From Sinorhizobium glycinis (GTDB lineage Bacteria; Pseudomonadota; Alphaproteobacteria; Rhizobiales; Rhizobiaceae): a stretch of DNA of 64,000 nucleotides. Position numbers and translations under genes: made by a program. Below are positions 27,163-36,498 of the stretch, piece by piece (the first letter of the stretch is position 1; every line of letters begins with the position of its first letter). Location: positions 248,001 to 312,000 of the forward strand of contig NZ_LPUX01000053.1 in the NCBI RefSeq assembly GCF_001651865.1. Reading direction: 5' to 3'. The notes under the pieces are model-generated. The model was not told the origin of the DNA, did not search any database, and worked only from the letters and a program-made list of their open reading frames with translations.

Positions 27163-28116
27163 TTGAAGAACTGGCGCAGGACATCGCTGATCACCGGCGC
27201 GCTTGCCGGTGTTACCGCCGCCCTTCTTTCGATGGGCGCGAACACGCAGTCGTCCCTCGCGATCGTCCTCTATGCCGCTTCCGCACTGCCGATCCTTATT
27301 GCCGGCCTCGGCTGGGGCAATGCCGCGGCGCTCACCGCGATCATCGCGGCCGGCGCGACGGCGGCAAGCCTGATTTCGCCCTATTTCGCGCTGCTCATCC
27401 TAGTCGTCACGCTCGTTCCGGCCGGCTGGCTCAGCCATCTCGCCAATCTGGCACGACCGGCCTCCGAACTCGGCGGCCCCGAGGGCGCGCTCGCCTGGTA
27501 TCCGCTTTCCGACATCCTCAGCCACCTGGCCGGGCTGGTTACGCTCGGCATGATCATCGTCGCGACCATCATCGGATATGATTCAAGCGTCTCCGACCTG
27601 ATGGTCGACATGGTCATCGAGGCGGTGAAGGCGCAGGAGCCGCTCTACAATCCGGACGCGGCCGCAATTGCCCAGCTCAAGTCGATGTTCACGCTGGCGC
27701 TGCCGCTGGTGCAGGGCGCGATCTGGGTCGTCATGCTGTTTGCCGCCTACTATGTCGCGACCCGCATCGTGCAGATGTCCGGAAGATCCGTCCGGCCGCG
27801 CGAAGACATCCCCTCTTCCCTCAGGATGCATCGCAACGCCATCTTCATCTTCCTCGGCGGCCTGATCCTTACCTTCCTGGGCGGCGCGCCGGCGGCGATC
27901 GGCGCCCTCGTCTGCGGAACATTCGGGGCGGGCTTCCTGGTTTCGGGCTTCGCCTCCTTCCATTTCCGCACGCGCGGCAAGTCCTGGCGGCTTCCCGTGC
28001 TGTGGATCGCCTATCTGTCGGTGCTCGTCTTCACGATCCCGGCGGTCTTCTTCCTCCTGTCCGGCCTGACCGACACGCGACGAACCATCGCGGTCACGCC
28101 GACGGGAAAAAGCTAA
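27163..28116 (+). CDS. DUF2232 multi-pass membrane protein
   Basis: 317 residues with about eight hydrophobic helices (for example [88 protein letters not shown]). It matches the DUF2232 family commonly found between rpsR and rplI in Rhizobiales; the function is unknown. I chose TTG at 27163 ([12 protein letters not shown]) because AGGA lies ~9 nt upstream and the sequence before it overlaps the inverted repeat region and is not family-like. Translation from an upstream GTG/TTG remains possible. Confidence 0.82.
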   Translation: MKNWRRTSLITGALAGVTAALLSMGANTQSSLAIVLYAASALPILIAGLGWGNAAALTAIIAAGATAASLISPYFALLILVVTLVPAGWLSHLANLARPASELGGPEGALAWYPLSDILSHLAGLVTLGMIIVATIIGYDSSVSDLMVDMVIEAVKAQEPLYNPDAAAIAQLKSMFTLALPLVQGAIWVVMLFAAYYVATRIVQMSGRSVRPREDIPSSLRMHRNAIFIFLGGLILTFLGGAPAAIGALVCGTFGAGFLVSGFASFHFRTRGKSWRLPVLWIAYLSVLVFTIPAVFFLLSGLTDTRRTIAVTPTGKS

Positions 28117-28151
28117 CCAACGAACAATGCCAACCTGAAAGGAAACTCAAC

Positions 28152-28727
28152 ATGGAAGTCATTCTCCTCGAGCGCATCGCCAAGCTCGGCCAGATGGGCG
28201 AAACCGTAAAGGTCCGCGACGGCTTTGCCCGCAACTACCTGCTGCCGCTCGGCAAGGCTCTGCGCGCCAACGCCGCCAACAAGGCTCGATTCGAGTCCGA
28301 GCGGGCAACCCTTGAAGCCCGCAACCTCGAGCGCAAGTCGGAAGCCCAGAAGGTCGCCGAGAAGCTCGACGGCAAGGCCTTCGTCATCGTCCGCTCCGCC
28401 GGCGAAACCGGCCAGCTTTACGGCTCGGTCGCCGCTCGCGACATCATCGACGTGCTGGCTGCCGAAGGCTTCAACATCAACCGCAACCAGGTCAACCTCA
28501 ACCACCCGATCAAGTCGATCGGCCTTCACAAGGTCACCCTGCACCTGCATGCGGAAGTCGATGCGGTCGTCGATATCAACGTCGCCCGTTCGGCCGAAGA
28601 AGCCGAGCGCCAGTCCAAGGGCGAAAGCCTGACGTCTGCCGACGCGATCTACGGCGTCGACGAGGACGCCCTGAAGCCGGAAGACTTCTTCAACCCGGAA
28701 GCCGAGTTCGGGGCCGAAGAAGAATAA
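28152..28727 (+). CDS. rplI: 50S ribosomal protein L9
   Basis: 191 residues. The N-terminal domain is diagnostic: [37 protein letters not shown] long connecting helix follows ([26 protein letters not shown]) and then the C-terminal rRNA-binding domain ([17 protein letters not shown]...[17 protein letters not shown]). There is an acidic C-terminal extension of ~40 residues, as in other alphaproteobacteria. AAAGGAAACTCAAC precedes the ATG. A terminator follows. Confidence 0.97.
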   Translation: MEVILLERIAKLGQMGETVKVRDGFARNYLLPLGKALRANAANKARFESERATLEARNLERKSEAQKVAEKLDGKAFVIVRSAGETGQLYGSVAARDIIDVLAAEGFNINRNQVNLNHPIKSIGLHKVTLHLHAEVDAVVDINVARSAEEAERQSKGESLTSADAIYGVDEDALKPEDFFNPEAEFGAEEE

Positions 28728-28751
28728 GCTTCAGCGACAGAGCTCAACGAC

Positions 28752-28780
28752 AAGCCCGGATCCCCGCGATCCGGGCTTTT
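28752..28780 (+). terminator. Rho-independent terminator after rplI
   Basis: AAGCCCGGATC (28752-28762) pairs perfectly with GATCCGGGCTT (28768-28778), followed by TTCTTTTG. This is a standard end for the rpsF-rpsR-DUF2232-rplI operon. Confidence 0.9.
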
Positions 28781-28784
28781 CTTT

Positions 28785-29055
28785 TGCCATCACGAAGAGC
28801 GCGCGAAGGCGATTGGCGGACGACGCGCGACCACGAATCAGTTAGATTTGCGGCCGACCTCCGCCATTGTGCAAGTGCCCGGCGTGGCATGTCTCGGGTC
28901 TACCCGCGCCCCCCTGTGGATCAGTGTGAACAACCGCCAAAAACCAAGGACGGACTCGCAAGCTCCGGCACTGTTGCATAGCTACACTAGACTTGTCGGA
29001 GGGTAGGCAGCAAACCGATTGGCACACGGGAAATAGAGGCGGATACGGATCGACC
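28785..29055. other. rplI-dnaB intergenic region
   Basis: The gap between rplI and dnaB totals 328 bp including the terminator. The rest holds no convincing gene; the dnaB promoter should be here but no clear consensus pair is visible. Confidence 0.4.
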
Positions 29056-30555
29056 ATGAACGACGCAGCGCGAAAGCTCGCTCCCTTGGCCAAGGATCAG
29101 GCGGACCAGCATTACCGCGAAGCGCCGAACAACCTGGAAGCCGAGCAGGCCCTGCTCGGCGCCATCCTGGTCAACAACGACGCCTTCTACCGCGTCTCCG
29201 ATTTCCTCAAGCCGGTGCATCTTTACGAGCCCCTGCATCGCAAGATCTTCGAGGTCGCCGGCGAAATCATCCGCATGGGCAAGACCGCCAACCCGGTGAC
29301 GGTCAAGACCTTTCTCAAGGCCGACGACAAGGTCGGCGATCTGACGGTCGCGCAGTACCTCGCGCGCCTTGCCGCGGAAGCCGTCTCGATCATCAATGCG
29401 GAGGATTACGGCAGGGCGATCTACGACCTGGCACTTCGGCGATCGCTGATCACCATCGGCGAGGACATGGTCAACATCGCCTTTGATGCGCCGCTCGACA
29501 TGCCGCCGCAAAGCCAGATCGAGGACGCCGAACGGCGCCTTTTCGAACTCGCCGAGACCGGCCGCTACGACGGCGGCTTTCAATCCTTCAACGACGCCGT
29601 GGCGCTGGCGATCGACATGGCCGGACAGGCTTTCGAGCGCGACGGGCACCTCTCCGGCATCTCCACGGGCATCCATTCGCTCGACGGCAAGATGGGCGGC
29701 CTGCAGCGCTCGGACCTGATCATCCTCGCCGGGCGCCCGGGCATGGGCAAGACATCGCTTGCGACCAACATCGCCTACAACATCGCCGCGTCATATGAAC
29801 CGGAAGTGCAGCCCGACGGCTCGTTCAAAGCGAAGAACGGCGGCGTCGTCGGCTTCTATTCGCTCGAAATGTCATCCGAACAGCTCGCCACCCGCATCAT
29901 CTCCGAGCAGACCGAAGTCTCATCGTCGAAGATCCGCCGCGGCGATATTTCCGAGGCCGATTTCGAGAAGCTCGTCGCCTGCTCGCAGATGATGCAGAAA
30001 GTGCCCCTCTTTATCGATCAGACCGGCGGTATCTCGATCGCCCAGCTTGCGGCGCGCGCCCGCCGCCTGAAGCGCCAGCGCGGTCTCGACGTGCTCGTCG
30101 TCGACTACGTCCAGCTGATGACCGGCTCGAAGAAGTCCGGCGAAAACCGCGTACAGGAAATCACCGAGATCACCACCGGCCTCAAGGCTCTCGGCAAGGA
30201 GCTCAACGTGCCGATCATCGCCCTCTCGCAGCTGTCGCGCGCGGTCGAAAGCCGCGAGGACAAGCGTCCGCAGCTTTCCGACCTGCGTGAATCGGGCTCG
30301 ATCGAGCAGGACGCCGACGTGGTGCTCTTCGTGTTCCGCGAAGAATACTATGTGAAGAACATGGAACCGCGCGACGAGCTCGATCCGAAATACGAAGAGT
30401 GGAAAATGCAGATGGAGCGGGTGAAAGGTACGGCCGATGTGATCATCGCCAAGCAGCGCCACGGCCCGACCGGCACCGTCAAGCTCGCCTTCCAGTCGGA
30501 GTTCACCCGCTTCTCGGACCTCGCCGATCCGTCGTTCACGCAGTACGAGCATTGA
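29056..30555 (+). CDS. dnaB: Replicative DNA helicase
   Basis: 499 residues. It unwinds DNA ahead of the replication fork as a hexamer. The N-terminal DnaB domain contains REAPNNLEAEQALLGAILVNN. The RecA-like motor has Walker A GRPGMGKTSLA, FYSLEMSSEQLATR, Walker B-type VLVVDYVQLM and the arginine-containing IIALSQLSRAVESREDKRPQLSDLRESGSIEQDAD. I chose ATG 29056 (MNDAARKLAPLAK). There is no intein. It is downstream of rplI, as is common. Confidence 0.97.
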   Translation: MNDAARKLAPLAKDQADQHYREAPNNLEAEQALLGAILVNNDAFYRVSDFLKPVHLYEPLHRKIFEVAGEIIRMGKTANPVTVKTFLKADDKVGDLTVAQYLARLAAEAVSIINAEDYGRAIYDLALRRSLITIGEDMVNIAFDAPLDMPPQSQIEDAERRLFELAETGRYDGGFQSFNDAVALAIDMAGQAFERDGHLSGISTGIHSLDGKMGGLQRSDLIILAGRPGMGKTSLATNIAYNIAASYEPEVQPDGSFKAKNGGVVGFYSLEMSSEQLATRIISEQTEVSSSKIRRGDISEADFEKLVACSQMMQKVPLFIDQTGGISIAQLAARARRLKRQRGLDVLVVDYVQLMTGSKKSGENRVQEITEITTGLKALGKELNVPIIALSQLSRAVESREDKRPQLSDLRESGSIEQDADVVLFVFREEYYVKNMEPRDELDPKYEEWKMQMERVKGTADVIIAKQRHGPTGTVKLAFQSEFTRFSDLADPSFTQYEH

Positions 30556-30566
30556 GGCAATTTTTC

Positions 30567-30735
30567 TGCCCCTCATCCCGCTGCCGCGACCTTCTCCCCG
30601 TCATAACGGGGAGAAGGGGCAAGCCGCACTCTCCCAGTCCCCTCGCTTAACTTGCGGAAAGAATTAAAGTCGGCGCCGCTGGTCCCTTCTCCCCGTGGTC
30701 ACGGGGAGAAGGTGGCGGCAGCCGGATGAGGGGCA
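30567..30735. repeat. RIME-like intergenic mosaic element, copy 2 (169 bp)
   Basis: Same inverted ends as copy 1 (TGCCCCTCATC / GATGAGGGGCA) and the inner blocks CTTCTCCCCGT..ACGGGGAGAAGG on both sides. It lies between convergent dnaB and azlD and starts 12 bp after the dnaB stop. Confidence 0.85.
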
Positions 30736-30777
30736 AAACACACAGAATATTCGATCCGAAGGTGGACATCGGGCTCT

Positions 30778-31083
30778 TTACGCCCCGATCAGCGCTCTCG
30801 CGACGGCGACGACAAACACCCCAATAGCCACAGCTGGGAGCAACGGCAGTCGCATTGCGGCGAGCGCCGTCGCTACGGTCGCGAGGGTCTCGGCCGGCCC
30901 GGTGACGAGCGCCGTTGGGGCGATGACCGCCATCAGCACGGCAGGAGGGATCGCCTCCAAGGCGCGCTTCTGCTGCGAGCCGATCGTCACGAAGCGTATG
31001 ACGACAATGCCGGCAACGCGCGTCAGCATCGTGGCTGCGGCCATTGCGACAATGGCGAGGAAAGTATCGGGATCGAGCGTCAT
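30778..31083 (-). CDS. azlD: AzlD-family branched-chain amino acid export subunit
   Basis: 101 residues with three to four hydrophobic helices (FLAIVAMAAATMLTRVAG, AVLMAVIAPTALVTG, LPLLPAVAIGVFVVAVARALIGA). AzlD-type proteins are the small partners of AzlC permeases that export branched-chain or related amino acids. Its ATG overlaps the azlC stop as ATGA (31080-31083), confirming the pair. The actual substrate is not determined by the sequence. Confidence 0.85.
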   Translation of the reverse strand: MTLDPDTFLAIVAMAAATMLTRVAGIVVIRFVTIGSQQKRALEAIPPAVLMAVIAPTALVTGPAETLATVATALAAMRLPLLPAVAIGVFVVAVARALIGA

Positions 31084-31817
31084 GCGCAGGCCTCCTGACG
31101 TCGGGTTGTGACGAGCGTCGCGGCAACGCCGGCAGCGGCACCGGCCGCGATGTACCAGACGCCGGGTATAAGCTGATAAGCAAGAACCGCCGCCGCGGCA
31201 CTGGCGGCGAGCACGGCGCCGGTGTCCCGCCCCTTCCAGAAGCCCATTACCAGGACGGTGAAGACGGCCGGAAACGCGAAATCCAGGCCGATCGCCTGCG
31301 GGTCGCCGAGGAAGGCGCCGGCCGCGGCCCCGGCGAGGCTCGCCAGAACCCACGCACAATAGAACGGCACGGCAAGGCCCGCATACCAGGCGGGCGTCAG
31401 CCGAGTCTCGCCGGCGCGGACCTCCGCCATCGCCCAGATTTCGTCGGCGAGCAGCAGCATCGCGGCATATTTCGCCGGGCTAGAGAAGGCCGGCATCTTC
31501 GTGCCGATCGAAGCGCTCATCAACAGGTGACGGATATTGACGAGCAGCGCCGAAAAGGCGAGCGCGCCCGAGGAGGCCGGATGCGTCCAGATGTCCATGG
31601 CGACGAACTGCGACCCTCCGGCAAAGACCAGGGCGCTCATCAGCGTCGCTTCCAGGCTGCTCAGGCCCTTGCCCGCGGCAACGGCACCGAAGACCAGGCC
31701 GATCGGCATCACCGCGATGGTCAAGGGCGCCATCGCCCTCATGCCGCCGAAAAACTCCTGAGATATCCCTGCCCTTTTCACGTCGACGATCTCCGCATTG
31801 TTTTGCCGAGAAGTCAT
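31080..31817 (-). CDS. azlC: AzlC-family permease
   Basis: 245 residues, large subunit of the AzlCD exporter. The conserved family block is at ~20-75: GGMRAMAPLTIAVMPIGLVFG and SALVFAGGSQFVAMDIW. RHLLMSASIGTKM is the second family signature. Five to six further hydrophobic stretches are visible. It is downstream of an AraC-type regulator on the same strand with a 36-bp gap, so the regulator may control export. Confidence 0.9.
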   Translation of the reverse strand: MTSRQNNAEIVDVKRAGISQEFFGGMRAMAPLTIAVMPIGLVFGAVAAGKGLSSLEATLMSALVFAGGSQFVAMDIWTHPASSGALAFSALLVNIRHLLMSASIGTKMPAFSSPAKYAAMLLLADEIWAMAEVRAGETRLTPAWYAGLAVPFYCAWVLASLAGAAAGAFLGDPQAIGLDFAFPAVFTVLVMGFWKGRDTGAVLAASAAAAVLAYQLIPGVWYIAAGAAAGVAATLVTTRRQEACA

Positions 31818-31853
31818 AGAGGGGCAGCGACGGCCGGTCTTGAACGAAAGTGA

Positions 31854-32711
31854 TCAGCCGGCGCGGAAGGCCCCCGGCGTGACGCCGGTGCGCGCCTTGA
31901 AGTGACGGGTGAAGTGCGCCTGGTCCGCAAAGCCGCAATGATAGGCGGTATCGGCCGGCGACCAGCCCTCTCGCAAGAGCGTCCTTGCCTCGCGCACCCG
32001 TTTGTCGGTGAGAAAGGCATGCGGGGTGATGTGGAACTCCTTGCGGAAGGCCCGGATCAGATGGGCGCGGCTGAGGCCGGCCACTTTCGCAAGCTCGTCG
32101 AGGCCGATGTCGCTCGAATAGTTTTCGAGCAGATAATCGCGGGCGCGATGCACCGCGGAACTCTCGCGCGTGCGGACCGGAACGATGATGGCGCTGCCAT
32201 GCCGCTCGAACAGTGTCGCCAGGAAGCCGAACATGCCTTCGTCCGCCTCTAGCGTTCCCGCATTTCCCTCCAGCACCTGATGGGCGCGACGGAACGCGGC
32301 TGCAAGCTCGATGTCCGTCAGCCACTGCCGGGAAAAACAGGGGGTGCCTCGAAACGGACGGCCGGTGACATCCTCGAGAACTTCGGCGAACAGTTCCACG
32401 GACGGATAGATCATCCGGTAACGATAGCCTTCACTGCCAGGATGCCCGTCGTGAGTTTCGTCGGGGTTGATCAGGTAGAGATCACCGGGTCCCGTCTGCG
32501 AACGCTCGCCCTTGATGGTGCTGATCTGCGATCCCGCCTCGATGGCGCCGATGCTGAAGGTGTCGTGCGCGTGCGGCGCGAACTCGTGGGTGATGAATGT
32601 CGCACTCAGGCATTCCATGCCCTTGAACCGCGCATCCCGCCAGAAACGGGTCTGCTCGGCTCCCTTGAGCGGCATGGCCTCGATGGCCTCTTTCTGGGAG
32701 ATCGTATGCAT
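31854..32711 (-). CDS. AraC-family transcriptional regulator
   Basis: 285 residues. The N-terminal cupin-like ligand domain (FITHEFAPHAHDTFSIGAIEAG with metal/ligand-type histidines, GDLYLINPDETHDGHPG) is followed by the C-terminal double helix-turn-helix: IGLDELAKVAGLSRAHLIRAFRKEFHITPHAFLTDKRVREAR and TAYHCGFADQAHFTRHFKARTGVTPGAFR. Its position directly upstream of azlC-azlD on the same strand suggests it activates that exporter in response to an amino acid or toxic analogue; this is inference. It is divergent from alr. Confidence 0.9.
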   Translation of the reverse strand: MHTISQKEAIEAMPLKGAEQTRFWRDARFKGMECLSATFITHEFAPHAHDTFSIGAIEAGSQISTIKGERSQTGPGDLYLINPDETHDGHPGSEGYRYRMIYPSVELFAEVLEDVTGRPFRGTPCFSRQWLTDIELAAAFRRAHQVLEGNAGTLEADEGMFGFLATLFERHGSAIIVPVRTRESSAVHRARDYLLENYSSDIGLDELAKVAGLSRAHLIRAFRKEFHITPHAFLTDKRVREARTLLREGWSPADTAYHCGFADQAHFTRHFKARTGVTPGAFRAG

Positions 32712-32838
32712 CGGCCGATCCTAGCGGTGCCGAGATTGTTCCTCTTGCACAAAAGTGCTCAGCTTTAACGAGTGCGGTATTTGCGGCAACGGGCGCTTGG
32801 ATGTATTGCTCACATGTCGCCCATGCAAGAGTTCGCCC

Positions 32839-33978
32839 ATGCACAGTCCCGAATTCCTCGCTGTCTCGAACCGGCTCACCATCGACCTGACGGCGCTCGC
32901 CGACAACTGGCGGGCGATGAACGCGCGCTCGGGCAAGGCTCGTGCCGCCGCCGTGCTCAAAGCCAATGCTTATGGGATCGGCGTCGCGCATGCGGCACCC
33001 ACGCTTTACGCGGCCGGCGCGCGGGATTTCTTCGTCGCCGATGCCGAGGAAGGTGCCGAGCTCCGCCCGCACCTGCCGGACGCCCGCATCTATGTTCTCG
33101 CCGGCATGTGGCCCGGCAACGAGGAGCTTTTCTTCGCCAACGACCTCGTGCCGATCATCAACTCGGAGGAGCAGCTTGCCGTCTTCATGGCGGCGCTATC
33201 CGAGCGGGGCGACCATCCTTGCGTTCTCCATGTCGACACCGGCATGAACCGGCTGGGCCTTTCGGTCGAAGAGGCCATTGCGCTGGCTCACGATCCGGCG
33301 CGCCCGGCGAGCTTTTCGCCCGTGCTGGTCATGAGCCATCTCGCTTGCGGCGACGATCCCAAGCATCCGATGAACCTCTACCAACTCCAGCGCTTTCGCG
33401 AGGTGACAGCCGCGTTCGAAGGCGTGCCCGCGAGCCTTGCGAATTCCGGCGGCGTCTTTCTCGGCGAAGATTACCATTTCGACCTTACCCGCCCGGGCAT
33501 CGCGGTCTATGGCGGCGAAGCGGTGAGCGACGCCATCAACCCGATGAAGCCGGTCGTGACCGCCGAAGCCCGCATTCTGCAACTGCGCAAAGTCCCGTCG
33601 GGCGGAACGGCAAGTTACGGCGCTTCGGCACGATTTACCCGCGACAGCCGCATCGCGACCGTGGCAATCGGCTATGCCGACGGCTATCACCGCTCGGTGT
33701 CCGGCGGCGGGGTCACGCTCCGGCAGTCGATGCCGTCAGGTGCCTTCGGCTTCCTGCATGGGACGAAGGTGCCGCATGTCGGCCGGGTCACGATGGACCT
33801 CAGCCTGTTCGATGTCACCGACCTGCCGGAAGGGGCCGTGCGCGCCGGCGACTATATCGAGCTTTTCGGTCGGAACGTCGCCATCGACGATGTCGCGCGT
33901 GCCGGCGGTACGATCGGCTACGAGTTGCTGACGAGCCTCGGACACCGCTATTGCCGAACCTACTGCATGTTTCCGTAA
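32839..33978 (+). CDS. alr: Alanine racemase
   Basis: 379 residues. It interconverts L- and D-alanine with pyridoxal phosphate, supplying D-Ala for peptidoglycan. The PLP lysine is K41 in AVLKANAYGIG. The opposing catalytic tyrosine is in GGTASYGASARF, and MSHLACGDDP, TRPGIAVYGG and HVGRVTMDLSLFDVTDLP are family blocks. The start has AAGAG seven bases upstream. Odd feature: the last five residues (YCMFP) and the TAA stop are encoded by the palindromic repeat beginning at 33960, so the natural C terminus seems to have been replaced or extended by repeat insertion. The catalytic core is intact. Confidence 0.95.
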   Translation: MHSPEFLAVSNRLTIDLTALADNWRAMNARSGKARAAAVLKANAYGIGVAHAAPTLYAAGARDFFVADAEEGAELRPHLPDARIYVLAGMWPGNEELFFANDLVPIINSEEQLAVFMAALSERGDHPCVLHVDTGMNRLGLSVEEAIALAHDPARPASFSPVLVMSHLACGDDPKHPMNLYQLQRFREVTAAFEGVPASLANSGGVFLGEDYHFDLTRPGIAVYGGEAVSDAINPMKPVVTAEARILQLRKVPSGGTASYGASARFTRDSRIATVAIGYADGYHRSVSGGGVTLRQSMPSGAFGFLHGTKVPHVGRVTMDLSLFDVTDLPEGAVRAGDYIELFGRNVAIDDVARAGGTIGYELLTSLGHRYCRTYCMFP

Positions 33979-34064
33979 ATCGTAGCCGATTTAAGGATAA
34001 AAACATGCAGCAGTTCAAAAGTGCTACAGCGACCTTTGCGCGTCTTAAGACGCGCGGCGCTGTA
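33960..34064 (+). repeat. Two-palindrome mosaic repeat, copy (c), overlapping the alr 3' end
   Basis: Left palindrome CTACTGCATGTTTCCGTAAA..ATAAAAACATGCAGCA; right palindrome CTACAGCG..TTTGCGCGTCTTAAGACGCG..GGCGCTGTA with compensatory changes that keep the stem (GCGCGTCTTAAGACGCGC). Its first 19 bases encode the alr tail and stop. Confidence 0.85.
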
Positions 34065-34208
34065 TGTCGGCGGCGCCTGAGCCGTCGTTTCGGACGTGTC
34101 GAAAATCATCCTTTCGATCGGCATTTCACGTCATTATGTGACCGCTCACAGTGATTCTCCCGAGGCGGGCCGCCCCTGCCTCTTGCAACTTGCCGAAAGC
34201 TGATCCCG

Positions 34209-35612
34209 ATGGCGAAAACCCGTACCCAGTTCGTCTGCCAGAATTGCGGCACCGTGCACTCCCGCTGGGCCGGCAAGTGCGACGGATGCGGCGAGTGGAA
34301 CACGATCATCGAGGAAGATCCGACGGGCGGCATCGGCGGCGGTCCGACGCGCGCGCCCAAGAAGGGACGGCCGGTGGCGCTCACCACCCTTTCCGGCGAC
34401 ATCGAGGACGCGCCGCGCATCGAAACGGGCATTTCCGAACTCGACCGGGTGACCGGCGGCGGCTTCGTGCGCGGCTCGGCACTGCTCGTCGGCGGTGATC
34501 CCGGTATCGGTAAGTCGACCGTGCTGATGCAGGCGGCGGCAGCGCTTTCGCGCCGCAAGCACCGGGTGATCTACGTCTCGGGCGAAGAGGCGGTCGCCCA
34601 GGTGCGCCTGCGTGCCCAACGGCTCGGCGCCGCCGAAAGCGACGTGCTGCTCGCCGCCGAGACCAATGTGGAGGACATCCTGGCGACGCTTGCCGAGGGC
34701 AAGCGACCGGATCTCGTCATAATCGATTCCATCCAGACGCTCTGGAGCGATACGGTCGACTCCGCCCCCGGAACGGTGACGCAGGTCCGCACCGGCGTTC
34801 AGGCGATGATCCGCTTTGCCAAGCAGACCGGGACGGCCGTCGTGCTCGTCGGCCATGTCACCAAGGAAGGCCAGATCGCCGGCCCACGCGTCGTCGAGCA
34901 CATGGTCGACGCCGTCCTCTATTTCGAGGGCGACCGCGGCCATCATTACCGCATCCTCAGGACCGTGAAGAACCGCTTCGGGCCGACCGACGAAATTGGC
35001 GTGTTCGAGATGTCGGACCGGGGTTTGCGCGAAGTTGCCAACCCGTCCGAACTCTTTCTCGGAGAGCGCAACGAGAAATCGCCCGGCGCCGCCGTCTTCG
35101 CCGGCATGGAAGGAACCCGGCCGCTGCTCGTCGAAGTGCAGGCGCTGGTCGCGCCGACGTCGCTCGGCACGCCGCGGCGGGCGGTCGTCGGCTGGGACTC
35201 GGCGCGGCTCTCCATGATCCTCGCGGTGCTCGAGGCTCATTGCGGCGTCCGGCTCGGCCAGCACGACGTCTATCTGAACGTCGCCGGCGGATACCGGATT
35301 TCCGAACCGGCGGCCGATCTCGCCGTCGCATCCGCGCTGGTTTCGTCGCTCGCCGGGCTTGCTCTTCCGGCCGATTGCGTCTATTTCGGCGAAGTCAGCT
35401 TGTCGGGCGCAGTCCGGCCGGTTTCGCATACTGGTCAACGTCTCAAGGAAGCCGAGAAGCTCGGTTTCTCCCAGGCCGTATTGCCATCTGCAACAGCCGA
35501 CCTGCCGAGGAGCGGCAATGGCCGGTGGAGCGAGATGGAAAGCCTTCCGGACCTGGTGGCGCGCATCGCCGGATCGCGACGTGCCCTGCAGCAGGCAGAC
35601 GAGGCGGAGTGA
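34209..35612 (+). CDS. radA: DNA repair protein RadA
   Basis: 467 residues. RadA is a RecA-related DnaB-like helicase that processes recombination intermediates. An N-terminal zinc finger has C10, C13, C24 and C27 (CQNCGTVHSRWAGKCDGC). The ATPase domain has Walker A GGDPGIGKST (95-104), DLVIIDSIQTLWSD as Walker B, and the RadA-specific KNRFG motif. The Lon-like C-terminal domain includes GGYRISEPAADLAVASAL and YFGEVSLSGAVRPV. It lies 144 bp after the repeat; cvpA follows. Confidence 0.96.
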   Translation: MAKTRTQFVCQNCGTVHSRWAGKCDGCGEWNTIIEEDPTGGIGGGPTRAPKKGRPVALTTLSGDIEDAPRIETGISELDRVTGGGFVRGSALLVGGDPGIGKSTVLMQAAAALSRRKHRVIYVSGEEAVAQVRLRAQRLGAAESDVLLAAETNVEDILATLAEGKRPDLVIIDSIQTLWSDTVDSAPGTVTQVRTGVQAMIRFAKQTGTAVVLVGHVTKEGQIAGPRVVEHMVDAVLYFEGDRGHHYRILRTVKNRFGPTDEIGVFEMSDRGLREVANPSELFLGERNEKSPGAAVFAGMEGTRPLLVEVQALVAPTSLGTPRRAVVGWDSARLSMILAVLEAHCGVRLGQHDVYLNVAGGYRISEPAADLAVASALVSSLAGLALPADCVYFGEVSLSGAVRPVSHTGQRLKEAEKLGFSQAVLPSATADLPRSGNGRWSEMESLPDLVARIAGSRRALQQADEAE

Positions 35613-35754
35613 AGGATCGAGCGCCACCGAAGGGGACTTCCAGTGCGGCACGGTCGACAAGCGGTGGAAAGATGGTCTGGGCGCGTGCGGACGGGACCTG
35701 CGGCGGATAAGCTTGGTAAGACCCGAGAAAAGACGGGGTCGGAGTAAGGACAAC

Positions 35755-36354
35755 ATGCCCATTACAATTCTCGACGGTATCGTTCTCGGCGTAGCACTGT
35801 TTTCCGCCATCCTCGCCATGGTCCGCGGTTTCTCGCGCGAAGTCCTTTCTGTCGCGAGCTGGGTCGGTGCGGCGGCGGCGGCCTATTTCCTCTATCCGCA
35901 CCTGCTGCCTTATGCCAAGCAATACACCACCAATGACACGGTCGCGATGATCGGCTCGGCAGCCGTGATCTTCCTGGTGGCGCTGATCATCATTTCCTTC
36001 ATCACCATGCGGATCGCCGATTTCATCATCGACAGCCGCATCGGTGCGCTCGACCGCACGCTCGGCTTCCTCTTCGGTGCCGCGCGCGGCATCCTGCTCG
36101 TCGTGGTCGCCATGCTGTTCTTCAACTGGCTTGTGGCGCCGCCGCAGCAGCCGATCTGGGTTACCGAGGCAAAATCGAAGCCGCTGCTCGACGACCTCGG
36201 AAACAGGCTGGTCGCGCTGCTGCCGGAAGAGGCGGATGCCACCATTCTCGATCGCCTGCGCGGCAAGGACACGACGGGCGAAGGCGAAAGCGATGCGCCG
36301 CCGGCCGCGACCGACCAGTCGCCCGCCGAGGAAGCACCGGCCACGAACGGCTGA
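35755..36354 (+). CDS. cvpA: CvpA family membrane protein
   Basis: 199 residues with four hydrophobic helices in the first ~125 residues (LDGIVLGVALFSAILAMVRGF, VASWVGAAAAAYFLYPHL, MIGSAAVIFLVALIIISFITM, LFGAARGILLVVVAMLFFNWL), then a soluble acidic tail. It matches the CvpA/colicin V production family, which is commonly next to purF as here. The molecular function is poorly known. AAGGACAAC precedes the ATG, and a hairpin terminator lies between it and purF. Confidence 0.92.
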   Translation: MPITILDGIVLGVALFSAILAMVRGFSREVLSVASWVGAAAAAYFLYPHLLPYAKQYTTNDTVAMIGSAAVIFLVALIIISFITMRIADFIIDSRIGALDRTLGFLFGAARGILLVVVAMLFFNWLVAPPQQPIWVTEAKSKPLLDDLGNRLVALLPEEADATILDRLRGKDTTGEGESDAPPAATDQSPAEEAPATNG

Positions 36355-36373
36355 GACACGAGAAAATTTTGCA

Positions 36374-36398
36374 ACAAAGCCCGCTGTGCGGGCTTTGT
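36374..36398 (+). terminator. Hairpin terminator after cvpA
   Basis: ACAAAGCCCGC (36374-36384) pairs perfectly with GCGGGCTTTGT (36388-36398) over a 3-nt loop. CCATTT follows, so the U-tract is weak, but the position right after cvpA fits a terminator. Confidence 0.75.
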
Positions 36399-36498
36399 CC
36401 ATTTGGAATCACCCTTGCCAGTCATTTCGGCTAAGATTGCTTGACGTCTGGCAGCCTGATCACGATATGCGCACCGGCACGGAGCAAAGGCGACTGCG

